A stretch of 64,000 bases of DNA, taken from Gordonia hydrophobica NBRC 16057. Its GTDB lineage: Bacteria; Actinomycetota; Actinomycetes; Mycobacteriales; Mycobacteriaceae. The notes beneath the pieces were generated by a model. The model made no database searches, was not told the DNA's origin, and was given only the letters and a program-made list of their open reading frames with translations. Numbering within the stretch: the first letter of the stretch is position 1; each line of letters begins with the position of its first letter. The translations under genes and the position numbers were made by a program. Positions 8,088 through 16,788 of this stretch are shown here, piece by piece. The DNA lies in NCBI RefSeq assembly GCF_001592365.1, contig NZ_BCWU01000001.1, positions 186,001-250,000 on the forward strand, in the 5' to 3' direction.

Positions 8088-9904
8088 CGCGGACTTCGCT
8101 CGGTCCGGTGGTGGGCAGCAAGCGCTCCGCTCGCGGCGCGGTTGCGCGCACCGGCGGTGCTGACGGCTGGTCCACCAGCGCTCGCTGGGAGGGCTGCACG
8201 AAGGCGACGGCCACGCCGAGGATCAACCACATCTTGCGAGACGTGGAGGAACAGCAGGGCTTGTACCGGCAGCACTCCAACGACCTGATAGATCCGAGCA
8301 AGACCTCGTCGAACTTCAGCTTCACGCTCGAGGTCGGTCCGGACGGCGAGCTGATCAAGAACCGGATCACCGACGTGCGCGAAGTGTTCGCACACTTGGA
8401 GACCGGTCTGGCCACGGCCCAGCGGTACCGGACGATCCCCGCGACGCGCCGGGTACGGGTCAAGGGACCTGACGGCATGCCTGTCCCCCTGCTTGATGAG
8501 AACGGCGAGCCGGTCCTCGACAAGAAGGGCAAGCCTCAGTACGAGCGCGAGGATGTCCCGATGCCGAACGCGGGCGAGAGAGTTCCGATCGCGCTTAGCA
8601 GGGACACCGTGGTGGCGGTGGAAGAACTGTTCCAGCTCGATCCGGAATGGACCGGGCCGATTGCGAAGATGACGCCGGAGATGCGCGAGGAGGTCCAGCG
8701 GCTCTACGACATTTGGTACGCCGACTTGGTGGACCAGTACGGCGCTCAGAACATCTTGTGCGTGTCTGAGCACTGGGACGAGACATCCCCCCATGTGTCC
8801 GCGTTCGCGATGCCGCTGGCCGACCGCGGCGACGGAACGTCCGAGTTGAACGTGAAGCTGTTCACCACGGGCAAGAAGAAGCCGACGCGGACCGAGGCGC
8901 GGGCTGCGTACACCGCCAAGCACGACCGGCTCCGCGCGGCGCTGCGCGAGGCCGATTACGACGCGACATTCGAGCGGGTCACGCCCAGGGATGAGAAAGG
9001 GTTTCCCAGCAAGGGCGCTCCCCTGGACACTTTCAAGCGCGCGGCCGGTCGGGCGACTGCCGAGCGCGAGATCGAACTGGACGAGCGTCAAGAAGCGATG
9101 AACACGCGCGCGGCAGACCTGGCCGCGCGTGAGACTGGGGTACGCAGAACAGAGCAGGTTGCCAAGCGGAAGTTGGACGACGCGAGGGCCGCCTACGAGT
9201 CGGCCCAAGGCGATGCCTACACTGAGTTCCAGGAGAAATACAACGAGCTGGTCGATGAGCTTGAAAAGCAGACCGAGCAGAAGCAGGCGCAGCTCACCGA
9301 GGACTGGAACCGCAAGGTGAAGCCTGGTCTCGTCAAAGCGGCGAAGGCTGAGGGACGTAAGGCTGGTCAGGCCGCGCTGAGGGTTGAGCAGGATCGCGCC
9401 CGGGCGGCAACCACTGCGGCCGAGGCCGCGCTGCACAGGGCCCGCGACCGTGAGCGCGAGGTCGATGAGAAATTCGAGACTGCCGAGCAGGAAGTGCGCC
9501 GGTACAAGCGACGGGCGATGTCCGCGGTCGATGGCGAAGTCGCGGCAGCCACTGGCGACATCCAGGCGATGCTCGCGGTGGCCAAGTCGGGTCTGCCCGA
9601 GATCCAGCCGTTCAACGAAGAGGCCATGCTGGCCGAGCAATCGGGCGCGTACGTCGCAGCGGCCAAGCGCTGGAAACTCAAAGACGGTGAGAGCGTCCAC
9701 GACAAACTCATGACGCAGGCGCGAGCGATCTGGGAACGCACTGTCACCAACGGGCGTCTCAAAGCGGGCGAGACGTTCGAGACGTACTTCGGGCAGACGG
9801 TGCGTGAGATCCGAGAGCGCAGTGCGCAACTGGCGAAGGACCTACGGTCTGGCGCGGAGCCGGGCGGTTCGAGCCGTGATTGGGAGAGGGACTACACGCC
9901 CTGA
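8084..9904 (+). CDS. MOBV (Mob/Pre-type) relaxase
   Basis: 606-aa protein expected to nick oriT and lead the transferred strand during mobilisation. The signature H-W-D-E-T-S-P-H (residues 230-237) matches the metal-binding HxDE...PH motif of the Mob_Pre family; the last histidine usually seen two positions further is Ser239 here. Residues about 290-500 are a long coiled coil rich in Glu, Lys and Ala, typical of MOBV C-terminal halves. No coupling protein or type IV secretion genes are in the window, so the element would be mobilised by a helper rather than self-transmissible. The stop codon sits in a 14-bp palindrome (9901-9914). Confidence 0.75.
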   Translation: MTRTSLGPVVGSKRSARGAVARTGGADGWSTSARWEGCTKATATPRINHILRDVEEQQGLYRQHSNDLIDPSKTSSNFSFTLEVGPDGELIKNRITDVREVFAHLETGLATAQRYRTIPATRRVRVKGPDGMPVPLLDENGEPVLDKKGKPQYEREDVPMPNAGERVPIALSRDTVVAVEELFQLDPEWTGPIAKMTPEMREEVQRLYDIWYADLVDQYGAQNILCVSEHWDETSPHVSAFAMPLADRGDGTSELNVKLFTTGKKKPTRTEARAAYTAKHDRLRAALREADYDATFERVTPRDEKGFPSKGAPLDTFKRAAGRATAEREIELDERQEAMNTRAADLAARETGVRRTEQVAKRKLDDARAAYESAQGDAYTEFQEKYNELVDELEKQTEQKQAQLTEDWNRKVKPGLVKAAKAEGRKAGQAALRVEQDRARAATTAAEAALHRARDREREVDEKFETAEQEVRRYKRRAMSAVDGEVAAATGDIQAMLAVAKSGLPEIQPFNEEAMLAEQSGAYVAAAKRWKLKDGESVHDKLMTQARAIWERTVTNGRLKAGETFETYFGQTVREIRERSAQLAKDLRSGAEPGGSSRDWERDYTP

Positions 9905-10205
9905 ACCGGTTCAGCGTTCTTCCGATCCCAAGCCGCCTGCTGCGTGCAGCCGGCGCGGGACGGACGCTGGCGACGGCCAGCTCGGCCGCGGCAAGTGCGT
10001 CAGCGCGCGGCCAATCGGCTGCGTCGCTTTGAACAACTCGTCGATCTGCGCTTCGGTCGGATCCGCTCGTGCTCGTCCCCACACGACTATTGAACAGGTC
10101 CTTGGTACGAACGCGGTACGAAACTGCTGAACCACAGGCCGGCGCGGAGCCTGCGTAGCGCCTGCCCGTGGGCGCCTCCCGGCAGGGGAGCAGGGTTCAC
10201 TTTGG
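9905..10205. other. Intergenic spacer after the relaxase
   Basis: About 300 bp between the relaxase and a convergent accessory operon. It holds hairpin copy 2 (9935-9954) and a looser relative of it near 10160-10176 (GCCTGCCC-GT-GGGC). A minus-strand frame across 9911-10130 reads partly protein-like but has no start signal, so I do not call a gene. Confidence 0.4.
9935..9954. repeat. Element hairpin repeat, copy 2
   Basis: GCCTGCTGCGTGCAGCCGGC, 31 bp after the relaxase stop. Same stem with a GT loop as copy 1, with the inner pairs changed on both sides. It may act as a terminator or as a recognised site. Confidence 0.65.
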
Positions 10206-10477
10206 TCAGAACATGCTGGCAGGTGGTTCGTCCGGGGTGCGAACGATCCGCAGCTCTCCGCGATCGACCCGGATCTGCTTGCTGAGAATGAAGTACTTCC
10301 TGCGGTGGCCGTTCTCGTCGGCAGCATCCACGAAGTACACGTCCACGCCCAAAATAGTGCTGCCCGCGGGGCGTCGAAGAGCAGGTTGATCCGGGCCTCC
10401 AGCCCGACGAGATCGAGCAGGACGTTCAGGTCGCGGATACCTTCTGCTCCGACGACCTTGAACTCGGGGACCTCCAC
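10206..10477 (-). pseudogene. Small accessory gene with a frameshift
   Basis: Two frames must be joined to give a sensible protein of about 90 aa. Codons from GTG 10477 read VEVPEFKVVGAEGIRDLNVL... up to about 10366. The remainder (STILGVDVYFVDAADENG ... PASMF) continues one frame over to the stop at 10206. Starting instead at ATG 10484 gives a continuous frame, but with an unnatural N-terminus. Either a real one-base indel or a sequencing error fits. It is the last gene of the ardA operon. I do not recognise the family. Confidence 0.55.
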
Positions 10478-10497
10478 CGTGCATCACTCCTCTTGGA

Positions 10498-11052
10498 TCA
10501 TTGGCTCTCGAAGATGTAAACCGAGTAGTCCGGAGCGTCGACCACGGAATAGCCGGCTTCGAGATCGCGAATCCAGCTGTCCCAGTTGAAGTACCGGACC
10601 AGATTGGAGTCCTCGGGTAGGCCCTCGAACATCGCGAAGTCCTCGGCGAGCTGGTAGGCGAAATCCTTGAACTACTCCCAGCAGCCGCGATACCTGTCCT
10701 CGAACTCGCCGAGCGCCGGCAGCTCGCCATCGCCCTCGGCGACGTAGTCGCCGCCGGGCACCCAAGCCGCCACGGCGGGCCACTGCTCGCCGACCTGCTC
10801 GTAGACTTCGCCCCACGCCGCGGCGTCGGCCGGGCTCATCTCGTGGTGGACCGGCAGCCCGTCGAGGTCCAGGCACCAGAGTTCTTCACAGCCCTCGGCC
10901 CGCCAGCGCACACCTGACCCGCGGTGGACGGTGGCGACGTCGACTTCGCAGGCCTCGGTGATGCCGTACCAGTGGCCCACGAGGCGTCCGGCGTTGTAGC
11001 AAAGAAGGCAGCCGATCCAGACGGTGGGTTCGACGATATTCGTGGTGCTCAT
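10498..11052 (-). pseudogene. ardA: ArdA-like antirestriction gene broken by an in-frame TAG
   Basis: 184-codon gene of the ArdA family, DNA-mimic proteins that block type I restriction enzymes during plasmid entry. Recognisable parts are TEACEVD near residue 33, H-E-M-S-P-A-D-A-A-A-W-G-E-V-Y, the G-D-Y-V-A-E-G-D segment, the acidic E-F-E-D-R-Y, and, after the stop, V-R-Y-F-N-W-D-S-W-I-R-D-L-E. Codon 127 is TAG (10672-10674). The frame continues without a shift for 58 more codons, so only one base keeps it from being intact. As written it makes a 126-aa fragment missing the C-terminal dimer region. Its start overlaps the upstream gene's stop (TGATG). Confidence 0.8.
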
Positions 11053-11441
11053 CAGTGATCCTCCTCGATGGCCTCGCCGGTGGTCAGGCGGTACTGCTCG
11101 ATGCCGCCTTCGAGCTGACTGGGATTGATGTGGTACTCGACGAAGCGGATTCCGGTCTGGTCGGTGTCGGTGAGCGTCACCCAGTGGTTCTCCGGCACGT
11201 CTATGCCCACGAGCGACAACACATCGCGCGCGGTCGCCTGCGCCGTGTTCGGCGTGTAGAGGTAGTAGGCGTCGGACGTGTCGAGCCCGTTCGCCTGGTT
11301 GTGCTGCTCAGCGGCATCCTCGGCGCTCATGCCGCGGGCACCGGGACTCAGCCGGCCGGCGGCGATCTGCTCTTCGACCCACCTGTCGGGTGGAGTGGTC
11401 GTTGGGGGCCTCCCTCGGATCAGTGTTCGAGGGAGGCCCAT
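11052..11441 (-). CDS. Hypothetical accessory protein upstream of ardA
   Basis: 129-aa protein with no recognised family. The first part is Arg/Pro/Thr-rich and the rest (from WVEEQIAAGRLSPGARGM) looks like a compact globular domain, mostly acidic. ATG 11441 is preferred to the longer frame because the upstream extension is compositionally unlike protein. Its stop overlaps the ardA start, so the two are probably translated together and expressed early after transfer. Confidence 0.55.
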   Translation of the reverse strand: MGLPRTLIRGRPPTTTPPDRWVEEQIAAGRLSPGARGMSAEDAAEQHNQANGLDTSDAYYLYTPNTAQATARDVLSLVGIDVPENHWVTLTDTDQTGIRFVEYHINPSQLEGGIEQYRLTTGEAIEEDH

Positions 11442-11488
11442 GCCGACGGCTCCGCCGGCGCCCTGGTGACCACGGCCGGACTCGACGG

Positions 11489-11698
11489 TCAGGCTTTGCC
11501 CGCACCGGCGGCCAGAGCCCGCGACAGCTCGGCCTCGGCGACCTGCCGTTCCCAGCAGGCGCACTCCAGCTGGTGCTTGCGGCGATCGAACTCGAGTCCG
11601 TGCGCGAACCGTCGAGCCACCGCTGCGTGGCCTTCTCGGCCGCTTGCGCCCGGCCGAGCCGGTCGCGGGCGGGCGACGACGGCATCGGAATCAGCCAT
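11489..11698 (-). CDS. Hypothetical small protein of the ardA operon
   Basis: 69-aa frame starting at ATG 11698, which overlaps the end of the upstream gene by 8 nt. The C-terminal half (FDRRKHQLECACWERQVAEA) is helical and charged. Family unknown. The overlap and shared direction support it being part of the operon running from 12137 to 10206. Confidence 0.45.
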   Translation of the reverse strand: MADSDAVVARPRPARPGASGREGHAAVARRFAHGLEFDRRKHQLECACWERQVAEAELSRALAAGAGKA

Positions 11699-12137
11699 GC
11701 CGCTCAGCCTGCGCGCTGGCCGCGGCGCCGACCAGTTCCGGCCGGTCGTCGCAGCCGATCACCTCGACCTCGTACAAACCCTCGGTCTGCGCGTATTTGG
11801 GCCCGTCGCCGGTGAACTGGAGCAGGTGCTCGGACGCCCACTCGTCAGGATCGGCGGCGTCGGCGGGTGCCGGCGCGGCGACGGCGAGTTGGTGGACGAA
11901 GCCCTGCCCCGTCGCGTAGGTGTTCTCGACGCGGATCGTGACGAGGATCTGGCCGGCCACCAGCGTCTCGGCGGCGCTGACCACGTCTGCGAGATAGCCG
12001 ATCTGCTGTTCGTCGAGCGCGCGGGACAACGCGAAGTCCATCGCCGCGTTCGCCGCAGCGATCTCGGCGTTGTGCGGGTGCAGCGCGGCCAGCGCGATCA
12101 GCAGATCGGCAGCTGGGGTGGTCGTGGGTGCGGGCAT
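11691..12137 (-). CDS. Hypothetical first gene of the ardA operon
   Basis: 148-aa protein without a recognised family. Segments such as LLIALAALHPHNAEIAAANA, GQILVTIRVENTYATGQGF and LYEVEVIGCDD look well folded (helix then beta strands). ATG 12137 has GAGGAGGA about 8 nt upstream. Its position at the head of an antirestriction operon suggests an accessory or establishment protein. Confidence 0.55.
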   Translation of the reverse strand: MPAPTTTPAADLLIALAALHPHNAEIAAANAAMDFALSRALDEQQIGYLADVVSAAETLVAGQILVTIRVENTYATGQGFVHQLAVAAPAPADAADPDEWASEHLLQFTGDGPKYAQTEGLYEVEVIGCDDRPELVGAAASAQAERHG

Positions 12138-12255
12138 GGCGAGTCCTCCTCGAATCGGGTTCGACGTGGTCGCCGGGCCGGCTGCGCCGGCGGTGTCGGG
12201 TGGGGTGTGAACGACTGGCTCGGCGTCGAACCTGCCGCGTGGGACACTCGACGTC

Positions 12256-13392
12256 ATGCGACTTCCGCCCGCACGTCCTGGCACGCCGCTGATGGTGAGG
12301 CAACGAGAACTCGACTTCTCGCTGTACCCGATGGTGAAGACGAGTCGGCGCTGGGGCCGTCACTCGACGCTCTACGCGACCGATCCGTGGGCGGTGATCG
12401 CTGGAGCCGTCACGGAGTCCATCACAGGGCAAGCCGAGAAAAGTGCGGCTGCCTCGTTTGTGCGGCAGGCGCGCGAGTACTTCGAGGCGGCGGAGCGAGC
12501 CAGCAGCATAGAGACGAGGCCGCTACTGTACTACTACTCCTTCCTGAATCTGGCGAAGGCGATCGCTATGGGCCGCGGGCGCAGCGACCTCGTGGGGAAG
12601 GTTCGCCACGGCGTCTCCCCGGTTGGCGGGACGGGCCACTCCCCAGTAACTACCAAGCTGAACATCGACGCCTCTGCGGCGGTCACCGGACCGAAGAGCG
12701 CCATCGACGAACTGCACTGGGCGCTCGAAGGAACCGCCGTTGCCACTGGTCACTACGAAGTGGGCGGGATCATCGCCCAGTCTGTGATCGCCCACCGGAT
12801 GTGGTGCGCGTCGTTCGGGCAGCAACGGGCCGAACGCTTCGTCCCCATCGACCGCATCGAATTCATCCACGATGAGGCCGCGAACACCGTCTGGCTGAGG
12901 GTGCTGGTGCGCCGCGCGGTCGCGGCGTCGCGCGGTTGGGGGTTGACGAAGATCCTGACTGAGTCCGGTCTCGATTCCGACTTCCGGGGAGTGAAGCATC
13001 CGGACCCGACAGTCGAGAGCGAGTTCCACGTCCTGGAGCAATGTGTCCCGGTCCGCTACACCGGTCGCGCGGCGGACGTGGTGGTCGACGTTGTCGACGT
13101 CGTGCGACCGTTCCTGTGGCAGACGATTACGGCCTCGGCCCCGTTCCGACGCTTCTATCTGTATCTGTCACCGCCGACTGAGCGGCGAATGCCCCAGTGG
13201 CTCAGCGTCTACTCGACGCTGTTCTGGCTCGGAAGTCTGACCCGGTACCAACCCGTCGAATTGTTTGAGGTGCTTGATGGCAAGTTTGGGCCGTTCTTCC
13301 GAGAGTTTCTGGAGACTCAACCACGGCAACTGCTTTACATTCTGGCCTCGGACGCGAAGAGGCAGAACGTGACGCGAGGCGTGATCGTCTGA
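12256..13392 (+). CDS. YaaC-family protein
   Basis: 378-aa protein that resembles the YaaC family: a Y-Y-Y-S-F-L-N-L-A-K-A segment near residues 95-105, and a C-terminal block with L-F-W-L-G-S-L-T-R-Y then F-L-E-T-Q-P-R-Q-L-L-Y. The biochemical role of YaaC is not established; related genes turn up in mobile elements and defence islands. It is divergent from the ardA operon with 118 bp between, which must hold both promoters. Start ATG 12256 chosen; ATG 12292 is a close alternative. Confidence 0.65.
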   Translation: MRLPPARPGTPLMVRQRELDFSLYPMVKTSRRWGRHSTLYATDPWAVIAGAVTESITGQAEKSAAASFVRQAREYFEAAERASSIETRPLLYYYSFLNLAKAIAMGRGRSDLVGKVRHGVSPVGGTGHSPVTTKLNIDASAAVTGPKSAIDELHWALEGTAVATGHYEVGGIIAQSVIAHRMWCASFGQQRAERFVPIDRIEFIHDEAANTVWLRVLVRRAVAASRGWGLTKILTESGLDSDFRGVKHPDPTVESEFHVLEQCVPVRYTGRAADVVVDVVDVVRPFLWQTITASAPFRRFYLYLSPPTERRMPQWLSVYSTLFWLGSLTRYQPVELFEVLDGKFGPFFREFLETQPRQLLYILASDAKRQNVTRGVIV

Positions 13393-13467
13393 TCGGCGCC
13401 CTACGGGATGACGGCGATCCGTCGAGGTTGTCCGGGTTGACGGGCACAGGTCTGCGATGATCGTCCC

Positions 13468-14160
13468 GTGGTGCCTCAAACTGTGTTCCAGATCGGTGTG
13501 ATGCTGCTGCTGGTCGTTCCTGGGTTCGTGTACACCGGCACGCGCCGCCATCTCCGGGGCGGTGCGACAGCAGACGAGAAGGACTTCAGCGTTCGGCTGG
13601 TGCATGGGATCGCCGCGAGCGTGGTGCTCAACTGCTGCTACCTCATCGCAGCCGGACCATGGCTGGTGGGAATCATCTCGGGCCAGACCGGCACCGACGA
13701 CGGTCTCGGTTTGATCGGAGAACGTCCTCGGGAGGCGGGCGGCGTCCCCGTCGCGCTAGCCTTCGCTGTCAACTGGATCTCGCGCTTGACCTGGGTCGCT
13801 GAACGCAGGGAGCGCCAGCCCTTCTCGCCAACCACTAGCGCGTGGGACTACATCGCGCCCAAGAGAGCGGACTGCTTCGAACGCATCCGCACATCCGAAG
13901 GCCGCTGGACCGGCGGATACATCGAGGAGAGCGATTCGTTCTTTTCGACCTACCCCGAGCCTCGTGACCTGTTCATCACCGAGGAGTGGGTGATGGGCAA
14001 CGACGGCAGCTTCATCGCCCCAGTGCCGTGCAGTCAGGGCATCTACGTTCCTCTGTCTGGGTCCGAACTCGTGAGCTGGTCCGACGAACCGCCTCAGCCG
14101 GAACTGAGCCCCGCTCCACCAGGCGGAGGCCGCCGCGGCGGACGGGGTGGGGCGGCCTGA
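13468..14160 (+). CDS. DUF6338-like membrane protein
   Basis: 230-aa protein starting at a GTG. Two N-terminal hydrophobic segments (residues about 5-22 and 48-68) surround a T-G-T-R-R-H-L-R-G motif, followed by a soluble domain with W-D-Y and R-T-S-E-G-R-W-T-G-G-Y. This matches my memory of the DUF6338 family. The tail is Pro/Gly-rich. It follows the YaaC gene in the same direction and could be part of the same cargo. The function is unknown. Confidence 0.55.
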   Translation: MVPQTVFQIGVMLLLVVPGFVYTGTRRHLRGGATADEKDFSVRLVHGIAASVVLNCCYLIAAGPWLVGIISGQTGTDDGLGLIGERPREAGGVPVALAFAVNWISRLTWVAERRERQPFSPTTSAWDYIAPKRADCFERIRTSEGRWTGGYIEESDSFFSTYPEPRDLFITEEWVMGNDGSFIAPVPCSQGIYVPLSGSELVSWSDEPPQPELSPAPPGGGRRGGRGGAA

Positions 14161-14285
14161 GTCTTCGCCGGCTTGCCTCCGTTCGAAGGCTTGCCGCCGA
14201 ACAGCCCCTTGCCCCCGCTCGCTTGCGGCTGCCCGCCGCCGGTTATCGCCTTCACGGGGCGGCCGCCTCTTTCCTCGTTTGCCAC
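14094..14285 (-). CDS. Possible small disordered protein
   Basis: 63-aa Gly/Lys/Pro-rich frame beginning at GTG 14285 and overlapping the 3' end of the DUF6338 gene on the other strand. Third codon positions are GC-rich as in real genes here, but there is no good ribosome binding site and no known family. Low confidence. Confidence 0.3.
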   Translation of the reverse strand: MANEERGGRPVKAITGGGQPQASGGKGLFGGKPSNGGKPAKTQAAPPRPPRRPPPGGAGLSSG

Positions 14286-14400
14286 ATGAAAACGATACCG
14301 CCGCTGCGGGCGAGACGCAGTCAGCGCTGTCGACTGGCCGTGCCGTCAGTTGGATGCGTCTCGGGCGCATCCCTAGTCGGCGAGGCGCCGCGCCAGGATT

Positions 14401-14985
14401 TCACCCGTCCGCAGTCGTCGGCGCCTCGGAGCGCTCGGCGTCGACCACCTTCCACACGGTGCCGACCGAGACGCCGACACCGGCCGCGATCTCGCGCATT
14501 GATTCGTCGCGTACGTGGCGGGCGATGATCGCTGCGCGCTTGTCGTCGTCGACCACGCTGGGCCGGCCGCCGACCTTGCCGCGCTTGCGTGCAGCCTCCA
14601 GGCCGCTCTTGGTCTTGCGGGCTATGTCGCGGCGACGGTCCTCGGCGATGGCCAGTGCCATGTCGAGCACGAAGGACCGCTCGGTGTGCTCGCCGGAGGC
14701 GATGCCGTCGAGCACCTTGACGCCGACGCCTCGGGCGAACAGGTCCGAGAGTACCGACAGGCCCTCGGGCAGGTTCCGGCCGAGGCGGTCGACCTCCAGC
14801 ACGGTGAGCATGTCGCCGGGGCGCAGGTAGTCCAGCGCGGCCTTGAGGCCCGGCCGGTTGTCGACGTTGAGCTTGCCCGAGACCTTCTCTTCGAACACGC
14901 GGACGCAGATCGGGTCGAGTTCGTCGTGCTGGCGCTGGACCTCCTGGTCCTTGGTACTGACCCGGACGAGACCGACGAGTGCCAT
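14401..14985 (-). CDS. Small serine recombinase (resolvase/invertase family)
   Basis: 194-aa site-specific recombinase. The catalytic serine is in L-V-R-V-S-T-K-D-Q (Ser10). The arginine-containing L-T-V-L-E-V-D-R-L-G-R-N motif follows at about residues 60-71, and a C-terminal helix-turn-helix (REIAAGVGVSVGTVWKVV) binds the crossover site. ATG 14985 has AGGAGGCC just upstream. It probably resolves element dimers or inverts a segment. A candidate site with inverted repeats (GATGCG...CGCATC) lies in the non-coding stretch at about 14350. Confidence 0.85.
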   Translation of the reverse strand: MALVGLVRVSTKDQEVQRQHDELDPICVRVFEEKVSGKLNVDNRPGLKAALDYLRPGDMLTVLEVDRLGRNLPEGLSVLSDLFARGVGVKVLDGIASGEHTERSFVLDMALAIAEDRRRDIARKTKSGLEAARKRGKVGGRPSVVDDDKRAAIIARHVRDESMREIAAGVGVSVGTVWKVVDAERSEAPTTADG

Positions 14986-15071
14986 GATGGCCTCCTGTTC
15001 AAGAAAGGTGTTCGCCGATGGGTTCAGCGCCGCCTTCGATGCTACCTGTAAATGAACGGGTTTACGAACAC

Positions 15072-16412
15072 CTATCGCTTGCTCGCAGGGACTCCGGCAG
15101 CGACGGGGTCGAACACCATCAACTGGAGCGCAGCCAGGAACTCCAGGCGATTCGTGACGTCGGTCGATGCCTGGATGACCCTGGACAGCCCGGTGCCCTT
15201 CAGGAGCCTGTCGAGATGCTCGCGCTCCTCCTCGGATAGGCCTACGTACTGATCGAGTAGCGCTGTCACCTCGCCCGGCCGTTGCTGCAACGAGTCCTTG
15301 AGCAGTCCGAGGGTGAGCCGTTGCTTGCGCTTGCCGTCCTTCGGGATGTGCCGGACGACGGACGTCGCCAGCACGTCGAACGCCGCGCGCTCGACCTCTT
15401 CTTCGACCGACTCCGGCTCGCCCTGGTATGGGTAGACCTTGGTGGACTTCCACGTCTGGACCTGCTCGCGGCGCCGTTCGTCGCGGCGGGCATCAAGATA
15501 GTCGGCGAGCACCTGGTCCAGCTCCTTGAGCATGGCGCCCAGCACGGTCGGCGTGGTCTCCATCCTCGCGACCGGCCACTGGTCATGGTGCTGGGGCATC
15601 TCGTCCCAGAGCAAATACGCCGAGTACGAGAAGTCCGGTCCGGGAGCCGAGTCGAGCGTGTCGACCACGACGGCGTCGGCGTCGCAGAGGTGGATCTCGC
15701 GCCCGGCCGCCTTCTTCCACTCGATCACGCGGAGCGTGGCGTGGCGGACGGTGCCGTCGTGCTCCCACTCCACTGGAAGCGGCGTGTCGAGGGCGATGTT
15801 CTCGGAGGGGAGAATGCGCTGGCCGTCGTAGGCGACCTCGACGCCGTCGTGGGCGATCAGGTACGGCGCCAGCGCGGTGGTGAGCCGGTCGGCGGCAGTG
15901 TCGCCGTCGAGGGGGTCGAGCGATTCCTTGCCCTCGGCGGTGAACTTCGTCCCGGTGCCGGCGTCGGTCTCGACGGGGTCGGTGACGGCGATGCTGTCGC
16001 GCGTGGCCGATCGAGCGGTGACGGCCGAGCGTAGACGCCTGCCGTCGGTGCTGTCGGCGACGGTGTCCCACTCGATCTTGGTACCGAGGGCGAAGGCGCG
16101 CAGGCGACCACGGCCGAACTTCCCGTGCAGAGGCCGCTTTTCGCCCTGGCTCCGCAGCGCCGTCCGCTTCCACGAACCGCCGACCCGCTCGAACGCGCTG
16201 CGCACCTCCTCGGGCGTGACGCCGTGGCCGTCGTCGGTGATCTCCACGCCGATGACCACCTCGGTCTGGCTCCGGTTCAGGGCGATGGCAACGTGGTGCG
16301 CATCGGCGTCGAGGCTGTTCCAGACGAGTTCGATCACGGCCTTGACTGGGTCCTTCTCGTGGGCGAGGCCCTGGACGTGATCGTCGCCGACGACGAGGGG
16401 GTAGGTCTTCAC
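15072..16412 (-). CDS. GHKL-type ATPase (Hsp90/MutL-like), possibly truncated
   Basis: 446-aa ATP-binding protein. The N box E-L-V-W-N-S-L-D-A-D-A (about residues 28-38), G1 box D-D-G-H-G-V (60-65) and a glycine lid G-K-F-G-R-G-R-L-R-A (97-106) define the GHKL fold. Related bacterial proteins usually continue after the F-L-A-A-L-Q-L-M-V-F segment for one to two hundred more residues; here the protein stops soon after, just before the resolvase gene, so the C-terminus may have been lost. Such stand-alone GHKL ATPases are frequent in defence islands. GTG start with a weak GGGCGG in front. Confidence 0.7.
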   Translation of the reverse strand: MKTYPLVVGDDHVQGLAHEKDPVKAVIELVWNSLDADAHHVAIALNRSQTEVVIGVEITDDGHGVTPEEVRSAFERVGGSWKRTALRSQGEKRPLHGKFGRGRLRAFALGTKIEWDTVADSTDGRRLRSAVTARSATRDSIAVTDPVETDAGTGTKFTAEGKESLDPLDGDTAADRLTTALAPYLIAHDGVEVAYDGQRILPSENIALDTPLPVEWEHDGTVRHATLRVIEWKKAAGREIHLCDADAVVVDTLDSAPGPDFSYSAYLLWDEMPQHHDQWPVARMETTPTVLGAMLKELDQVLADYLDARRDERRREQVQTWKSTKVYPYQGEPESVEEEVERAAFDVLATSVVRHIPKDGKRKQRLTLGLLKDSLQQRPGEVTALLDQYVGLSEEEREHLDRLLKGTGLSRVIQASTDVTNRLEFLAALQLMVFDPVAAGVPASKR

Positions 16413-16477
16413 CCGCCCATCTTGTCAGCCGCATAGGACAGGCGAGCCGCTTGTCTGGGGAACGACGGCGGAAGACG

Positions 16478-16507
16478 CTGCCCCGGCACCGCGAGGTGCC
16501 GGGGCAG
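16478..16507 (-). terminator. Perfect 13-bp hairpin between convergent/tandem genes
   Basis: CTGCCCCGGCACC pairs exactly with GGTGCCGGGGCAG around a GCGA loop. It lies between the small gene ending at 16515 and the GHKL start at 16412, so it probably ends minus-strand transcription. There is no clear T-run. Confidence 0.6.
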
Positions 16508-16514
16508 TGACGCT

Positions 16515-16679
16515 TCAGATCGAGGCTTCCACCTGGCGGACCCACGCGGTGGCGTCGGTGAGCGCCTGGTCGAGGCTGTCGGCCGTGGCGGAGCCGTCGA
16601 AGACGGGCTGGTCACCCTGGACGTGCCAGCTGGTTCGACCGGTCGCGGCATTCTCGTCGAGGGTGATGGTGAGTTGCAC
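16515..16679 (-). CDS. Small conserved-looking protein upstream of the GHKL gene
   Basis: 54-aa frame from GTG 16679 to TGA 16515 with a GGAG five bases before the start. The translation VQLTITLDENAATGRTSWHV ... LDQALTDATAWVRQVEASI looks like a compact beta-beta-helix protein. The high third-position GC agrees with real coding. I do not recognise the family. It is short enough to be missed by automatic gene callers. Confidence 0.6.
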   Translation of the reverse strand: MQLTITLDENAATGRTSWHVQGDQPVFDGSATADSLDQALTDATAWVRQVEASI

Positions 16680-16788
16680 GATGTCTCCGAACGTTGGGGG
16701 ATGTCGAAGCGGGGCCGCGACCGGCTTCGCCGGTCCCGCTCCCGGCGCTCAGTGATCAGCGAGGTCCGCGCGGCCGGCCACGACCCCA

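Noticed and set aside
7838-9829. 663-codon minus-strand frame opposite the relaxase
   Set aside because: Shadow frame that would also cross the oriT hairpins; no start signal and no protein-like segments.
10672-10674. TAG in ardA as a recoded (pyrrolysine or suppressed) codon
   Set aside because: No pyrrolysine genes are visible and Pyl use is not expected in this group; a plain mutation or error is simpler.
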